From positions 1-10,186 of the forward strand of contig OMIW01000081.1 of NCBI GenBank assembly GCA_900299205.1: 10,186 nt of DNA, written 5' to 3'. The stretch is from Pseudomonadota bacterium. Its GTDB lineage: Bacteria; Bdellovibrionota_C; UBA2361; OMIW01. A program made the translations under genes and the position numbers. The notes under the pieces were generated by a model. That model saw nothing but the letters and a program-made list of their open reading frames with translations. It did no database searches and was not told the DNA's origin. Positions 7,139-10,186 of the stretch are shown one piece after another. Each line of letters starts with the position of its first letter. The first letter of the stretch is position 1.

Positions 7139-8230
7139 ATGATGAAAGCACTCCGAAGAAACCACATGGGGATTCTTTTAACGACAGAGATGGCCCCCAC
7201 TCCATCAATCGCCGATCTCGCTGACGATGAGGCTCTTGTTCGGGTGGTAGTCGCGTCAGTAAATCCCGCCGACATAAAGGCCGGTGGAAGTACACCGTAC
7301 TCGACGGGGCTCGACGGTGCCGGAATCGTGGTGGGGGAAAGGGTCGGTAATTGCCGCAACCTTCTCGGGAAACGGGTCGCTTGGCATGGGCCTCTGCGGG
7401 AGATGAAAAACGGTCGGCCTCAGTACGGCTCATTCGGAGAGTATGCAATTTCCAAAATTCATGCTCTCGTCGAGATTCCCGAGAGCATGAGTTTTGAAAC
7501 CGCCTCGATACTCCCCTGCCCAGGGGGCACTGCTGCGCAGATTGTCGACGCGCTCGACGATGCGATAACGGCCCATGGAACCATTCAGGCCGTTTTTATC
7601 CAGGGTGCTAACGGTGCTGTCGCGAGCCTCGCCGTGCAACTCCTTAAAATCCGCCATCCCAGTTTATTGGTGATAGGGTCGGTACATCCTGAGGCTATTG
7701 AAAAGAGACTCTTTGATAATAGCCCTCCATTTGAACCGATTCCATATGGTGAGCAAGAGTTACCTACCTTAAACCGCCTCAGGGTCGAGCGCGGGATAGA
7801 ACTCGTCGGCATAGTCGATTTTCTCGGAGAAACCGCACAGCACCATTACGACTACCTGCGAGACCATGGAGCTCGACGCTCGGTTCTCGTGAGTGTGCTC
7901 TCACCTCCCAATACTATTACCCAAAATGGCCCTTCCCTGAACGTTATCGCGCTCGGTGCTGCTTATGATATCGCCTCTGAACCTGATACCCCACATCATG
8001 TTTTCGGATATCAAGACTCAGAACCTATTTTGTCGATGGCGCAGGCTTACAAGAAGGTAATTGATCTCGTGGCAGCCGGGCAGGTACAGCCTCCTCCATT
8101 ACGAGAGGTTAATCTCGAAGAGATGGCTACTATCGTAAATGGAGGGAGCCCACTGCGGGGCAAACCTGTGATGAAATTCGGCGAAGAGATTTCGATCCAA
8201 TCCGAAAACTTTCGTTCAGCCATTCGGTAA
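7139..8230 (+). CDS. Medium-chain dehydrogenase/reductase, quinone-oxidoreductase-like (zinc-less)
   Basis: Predicted cytoplasmic NAD(P)H-dependent oxidoreductase of the MDR superfamily, whose quinone-reductase-like branch reduces quinones or enone-type carbonyl compounds. The N-terminal GroES-like domain shows VVVASVNPADIKAG (36-49), GLDGAGIVV (57-65) and GSFGEYAISK (97-106). The nucleotide-binding half begins at VFIQGANGAVASLAVQLLK (152-170), where typical members have a GAsGGVGs glycine motif. Here the second and third glycines are partly replaced (GANGAVAS). The C-terminus LREVNLEEM...GKPVMKFG is standard. No structural or catalytic zinc ligands are seen. The start is ATG 7139 or the adjacent ATG 7142, with only GAG as a weak ribosome binding site. 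The gene stands alone between the two minus-strand units and ends in the terminator region. Its substrate cannot be told. Confidence 0.88.
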   Translation: MMKALRRNHMGILLTTEMAPTPSIADLADDEALVRVVVASVNPADIKAGGSTPYSTGLDGAGIVVGERVGNCRNLLGKRVAWHGPLREMKNGRPQYGSFGEYAISKIHALVEIPESMSFETASILPCPGGTAAQIVDALDDAITAHGTIQAVFIQGANGAVASLAVQLLKIRHPSLLVIGSVHPEAIEKRLFDNSPPFEPIPYGEQELPTLNRLRVERGIELVGIVDFLGETAQHHYDYLRDHGARRSVLVSVLSPPNTITQNGPSLNVIALGAAYDIASEPDTPHHVFGYQDSEPILSMAQAYKKVIDLVAAGQVQPPPLREVNLEEMATIVNGGSPLRGKPVMKFGEEISIQSENFRSAIR

Positions 8231-8304
8231 GCTCCTGGCCTTCCGACCACAGAACCTTCCCTATTACCCGTAAATCTGGGCCCACTATGCCTATCTGAGG
8301 ATGG

Positions 8305-8346
8305 ACAAAAAAAAACGGCCCCCGAAGGCCGCTTTCAGGTTTTTTT
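8305..8346. terminator. Bidirectional intrinsic terminator between convergent genes
   Basis: An inverted repeat CGGCC (8316-8320) / GGCCG (8327-8331) with a six-base loop is flanked by A9 on the left (8307-8315) and T7 on the right (8340-8346). Read on the minus strand, the hairpin is followed at once by U9, the classical end for the amtB transcript, with a UUCG-type loop. Read on the plus strand, the U7 comes after an eight-base spacer, so it is a poorer but plausible terminator for the oxidoreductase gene. The placement between the two stop codons (8230 and 8389) fits. Confidence 0.8.
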
Positions 8347-8366
8347 GGGGGGGCTATTCCCCCCCC
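8347..8366. terminator. G7/C8 hairpin in the amtB 3' region
   Basis: G7 (8347-8353), a five-base CTATT loop and C8 (8359-8366) form a near-perfect inverted repeat made only of homopolymer arms. It lies 22 bp after the amtB stop and directly abuts the T7 of the neighbouring terminator. On the plus strand it comes after the T7. On the minus strand it is followed by A7, so it is not a terminator by itself, but it would give a very stable RNA stem that may protect the amtB message or cause pausing before the U9 terminator. Confidence 0.55.
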
Positions 8367-8388
8367 ATTGAAACCAATACCATTGAGA

Positions 8389-9765
8389 CTAAGGCCGTGG
8401 ATGCTCTTCACCACCCGCCGATGAGAAGCCTCGCACCACAAATTTTGAAGAATGGTATTGCTCCCCGTGCTGGCTGAAGTCGAGCCCCGCCTTCTCTTCG
8501 TCCTCAGTAACCCGGAATGGCACCAGAATGTCAGTCACCTTGTACAGAAGGAGCGACCCGAAGAAAGTAAACGGAAGTGTGATCCCCAATCCGATGAGAT
8601 GGTTAACAAACAGATCCGTACTACCCGATATCAGACCGCCGTTGGTTGCAAAAACAGCCGTCAATATCATCCCGGTGATACCCCCGAGCCCGTGGCAGAG
8701 AAGTACGTCAAGTGCATCGTCAATGCGAAGATAATGCTTGTACGCCAAAGCAAGATTACTTACCACCGCTCCGATGAGCCCAATCGCGACTGCGGCCCGC
8801 ACAGAGACAAATCCCGCTGCTGGAGTTATCGTGACGAGTCCGACCACCGCCGCAATACACGCATTGGTAGCTGACGCCTTCTTGCCTCGAGCACCATCAA
8901 GCGCCAACCAGGCTATCATCGCCACTGCCGAAGAAGTATTGGTGTTAAGAAACGCAAGGGTCGCCACATCATTTGCCGCAAGGGATGAACCTGCGTTAAA
9001 ACCAAACCATCCGAACCACAAAAGACCCGTCCCGAGGATTATCAGAGGAATATTCGCTGGCTCCTCAGCGTGCCCTTCTTTGGCTGATGATCGCTTTCCT
9101 AAATAAAGCGCTCCTGCAGCTGCCGCCATCCCCGCAGAGATATGAACCACTGTCCCCCCCGCGAAATCCAGCAGGCCCCATTTGAAGAAGATCCCATCAG
9201 GATGCCAGGTCCAGTGTGCCAGCGGCGAATAAATGAAGATGCTCCATAACGCAATGAACAACAGGTAGCCCGAGAACCGAACCCGCTCTGCGAGGGCCCC
9301 GGTGATGAGTGCTGGGGTTATGATCGCAAATTTGAGCTGGAATAGGGCGAAAAGGGCAAACGGAAGCGCTCCCCCCAAAACGGCGTGACGCTGTCCTCCC
9401 ACCCCTTCGAATAAGAAAAATTGGAGTGGATTTCCCCAGAGTCCATAGTTCGAATCACCGAACGCTAGGCTGAACCCCACAAGTATCCAGGTTAAACTGA
9501 CCACCCCAATCGAGACGATACTCTGAAACATTGTCGAGATAATATTCCGCGCATTGACCATTCCTCCGTAGAAGAGGGCCAGCCCCGGTGTCATCAGAAG
9601 GACCAGACCGCTCGCTCCCAACAACCATGAGGTATCAGCAGCGTTCCACGCTTCCGCGTGAGGATTCGCCGTTTCAAATGGGACCGGATGGGTCACCCCG
9701 AGGACTGAAGCAGCTCCTAAAGCCGCAAGTAAAATACCCCAACCTAAACGCTTTTGTTCTGCCAT
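8389..9765 (-). CDS. amtB: Ammonium transporter, AmtB family
   Basis: Inner-membrane channel that takes up ammonium/ammonia. The 458-residue product from ATG 9765 carries the family hallmarks: FALFQLKFAIIT (137-150) at the outer phenylalanine gate, LDFAGGTVVHISAG (199-212) with the first pore histidine 208 and Asp200, GWFGFNAGS (252-260), and LCHGLGGITG (356-365) with the second pore histidine 358. The cytoplasmic tail VTEDEEKAGLDFSQHGE (419-434) matches the C-terminal region that closes or opens Amt channels in response to PII proteins. About 20 extra residues follow it. ATG 9765 is preferred because GGGGGAAGG precedes it and the hydrophobic N-terminus starts right after it; the frame reaches ATG 9813, which lacks a ribosome binding site. 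No glnK/glnB gene is adjacent on either side. Confidence 0.96.
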   Translation of the reverse strand: MAEQKRLGWGILLAALGAASVLGVTHPVPFETANPHAEAWNAADTSWLLGASGLVLLMTPGLALFYGGMVNARNIISTMFQSIVSIGVVSLTWILVGFSLAFGDSNYGLWGNPLQFFLFEGVGGQRHAVLGGALPFALFALFQLKFAIITPALITGALAERVRFSGYLLFIALWSIFIYSPLAHWTWHPDGIFFKWGLLDFAGGTVVHISAGMAAAAGALYLGKRSSAKEGHAEEPANIPLIILGTGLLWFGWFGFNAGSSLAANDVATLAFLNTNTSSAVAMIAWLALDGARGKKASATNACIAAVVGLVTITPAAGFVSVRAAVAIGLIGAVVSNLALAYKHYLRIDDALDVLLCHGLGGITGMILTAVFATNGGLISGSTDLFVNHLIGLGITLPFTFFGSLLLYKVTDILVPFRVTEDEEKAGLDFSQHGEQYHSSKFVVRGFSSAGGEEHPRP

Positions 9766-9830
9766 ACGTATACCTTCCCCCTTAAGACAACAGTCAACAG
9801 AAATGAATATCATGGTTTGAAATGTGCTTC

Positions 9831-9883
9831 GCGGATCGAGCCCTCGCGTCTGAGCGAGGTTCTCGTTAAAACCACAGATCCGC
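9831..9883 (-). ncRNA. Extended stem-loop in the amtB leader
   Basis: Between porin and amtB, three nested helices stack in one long hairpin: GCGGAT (9831-9836) with ATCCGC (9878-9883), CGAG (9837-9840) with CTCG (9862-9865), and CCTCGC (9842-9847) with GCGAGG (9854-9859). The terminal loop is six bases. There is a small 1/2-base internal loop and a one-sided bulge of 12 bases (9866-9877, reading TTAAAACCACAG on the plus strand). In total 16 base pairs fall within 53 bases. It lies 65 bp before the amtB start and has no U tract after it, so it is not a terminator. It may be a cis-acting RNA leader, an operator, or a processing site. I do not recognise a known riboswitch class. Confidence 0.4.
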
Positions 9884-9933
9884 CACTAACCCCTCTGGTA
9901 CCCGCAGGTACCCACCTCTCTTAACACCTCTGG

Positions 9934-9961
9934 GTGGGACGGAGACCTCTCCCCGCCCCAC
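9934..9961 (-). terminator. Strong hairpin after the porin gene (terminator or attenuator-like)
   Basis: Twenty-eight bases fold into a 12-bp stem (GTGGGACGGAGA on the plus strand against TCCCCGCCCCAC, with two G-U pairs in the minus-strand RNA) and a four-base loop. It starts 27 bp after the porin stop on the minus strand. No U tract follows, so Rho-independent termination is not proven. It may be a 3' protecting stem or part of a switch. Confidence 0.45.
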
Positions 9962-9988
9962 TGGTTTCAAGAACTAATCCTCAATCGG

Positions 9989-10186
9989 TTAGAACTTGAA
10001 TATCGCATCCATTCCGACGAGAAGCTGATCATTTTCATCAGCTTTTCCGAAGGCATTTGCCTTCGGTGACCGGACGAAGTCATATCTGAGCTCAGGACGG
10101 AGCGTCAGATAGGAAACAGGATTAACATTCACTCCCCAACTGAGGCCGTAGTAGTTTCCTCTTCCTCCGTAGCCACTGCGAAGCCC
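9989..10186 (-). CDS. C-terminus of an outer-membrane beta-barrel porin (BBP2/OmpL-like, partial)
   Basis: The last 65 codons of a minus-strand gene entering from the right edge, ending at a TAA at 9989-9991. The residues alternate in the pattern of amphipathic beta strands: NYYGLSWGVNVNPVSYLTLRP and ELRYDF are split by short turns, then a loop (RSPKANAFGKADEND), and a last strand QLLVGMDAIFKF. The final phenylalanine with hydrophobics at alternate positions is the C-terminal signal recognised by the BAM complex. The LTLRPELRYDF...Q...DAIFKF ending is typical of the OmpL-like porin family (putative beta-barrel porin-2). It precedes amtB in the same orientation by 223 bp, which suggests a paired outer- and inner-membrane uptake route, though whether they share a transcript is open. 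The 5' part is outside the window. Confidence 0.8.
   Translation of the reverse strand, partial: GLRSGYGGRGNYYGLSWGVNVNPVSYLTLRPELRYDFVRSPKANAFGKADENDQLLVGMDAIFKF

Larger units (their letters stand above)
9766..9988 (-). promoter_or_regulatory. Porin-amtB intergenic region with overlapping hairpins and short repeats
   Basis: The 223-bp gap holds the two stem-loops listed separately. It also holds a pair of GGTACC palindromes ten bases apart (9897-9902, 9907-9912, in the repeat GGTACCCGCA), a CACCTCT pair 12 bases apart (9913-9919, 9925-9931), and an alternative helix CCCACC (9911-9916) / GGTGGG (9933-9938). I looked for a sigma-54 promoter (TGGCAC-N5-TTGC), common before amt genes, and found none. 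A TTGACT...GTATAC pair near the amtB start would place the transcription start at the ATG and is not credible with the ribosome binding site there. The amtB ribosome binding site is GGGGGAAGG at about 9774-9782. Confidence 0.45.

Noticed and set aside
9766-9800. TTGACT and GTATAC as a sigma-70 promoter for amtB.
   Set aside because: With 18 bp spacing the -10 box would sit inside the ribosome binding region and transcription would begin at the ATG. That conflicts with the good Shine-Dalgarno sequence there.
9897-9913. Sequence on the minus strand (TGGGTACCTGCGG) recalls the T-box antiterminator core.
   Set aside because: It does not match the GGGTGGNACCGCG consensus. The gene is an ammonium transporter in a diderm genome and no specifier stem or U-tract terminator is present.
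7092-9949. The 9-mer GGAGACCTC occurs both before the oxidoreductase (7092-7100) and in the porin-amtB gap (9941-9949), suggesting a shared operator.
   Set aside because: One shared 9-mer in 10 kb is expected by chance. The second copy is explained by the 12-bp hairpin and the first by no conserved flanks.

Overview
The window looks like chromosome of a Gram-negative (diderm) bacterium. It carries an MCE/Mla-type lipid-trafficking ABC transporter, two proteins with lipoprotein signal peptides, and the C-terminus of an outer-membrane beta-barrel porin. The set would suit a deltaproteobacteria-like or other non-model diderm lineage, but nothing here (no rRNA, no lineage marker) fixes the taxon. 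No integrase, transposase, CRISPR array or tRNA was seen.

Layout. Nearly everything reads on the minus strand. From 6644 down to 1 there is one long co-directional run: mlaE-type permease with an N-terminal STAS domain (5496-6644), mlaF-type ATPase (4689-5453), mlaD-type MCE protein (3782-4633 or 4705), a PqiC/YmbA-like auxiliary lipoprotein (2963-3694), a second lipoprotein with a cysteine-free thioredoxin-like domain (2309-2944), cytidylate kinase (1536-2297), a family-4 glycosyltransferase split by a frameshift (146-1452), and the first 49 codons of a membrane protein (1-149) overlapping it by an ATGA. Spacings are short (overlap to about 90 bp), so this could be one transcription unit. 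The first four genes form a coherent lipid transporter. The last two point to cell-surface glycan synthesis.

A 494-bp stretch (6645-7138) with no convincing gene separates that run from a single plus-strand gene (7139-8230), a zinc-less medium-chain quinone-oxidoreductase-like enzyme. It converges on a minus-strand ammonium transporter (amtB, 8389-9765). Between the two 3' ends lies a compact terminator region: an A9/T7-flanked hairpin usable in both directions and a second hairpin made of G7 and C8 runs. Upstream of amtB, in the same orientation, is the 3' end of a BBP2/OmpL-like porin (9989-10186). The 223-bp gap between porin and amtB holds several strong, partly mutually exclusive hairpins and short repeats.

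Most of the window is ordinary core-type gene content, and I do not see a clear new defence or mobile system. The parts most worth a second look are the structured amtB leader, the cysteine-free thioredoxin-like lipoprotein embedded in the lipid-transport operon, the frameshifted glycosyltransferase with its G tracts, and the homopolymer-rich terminator.
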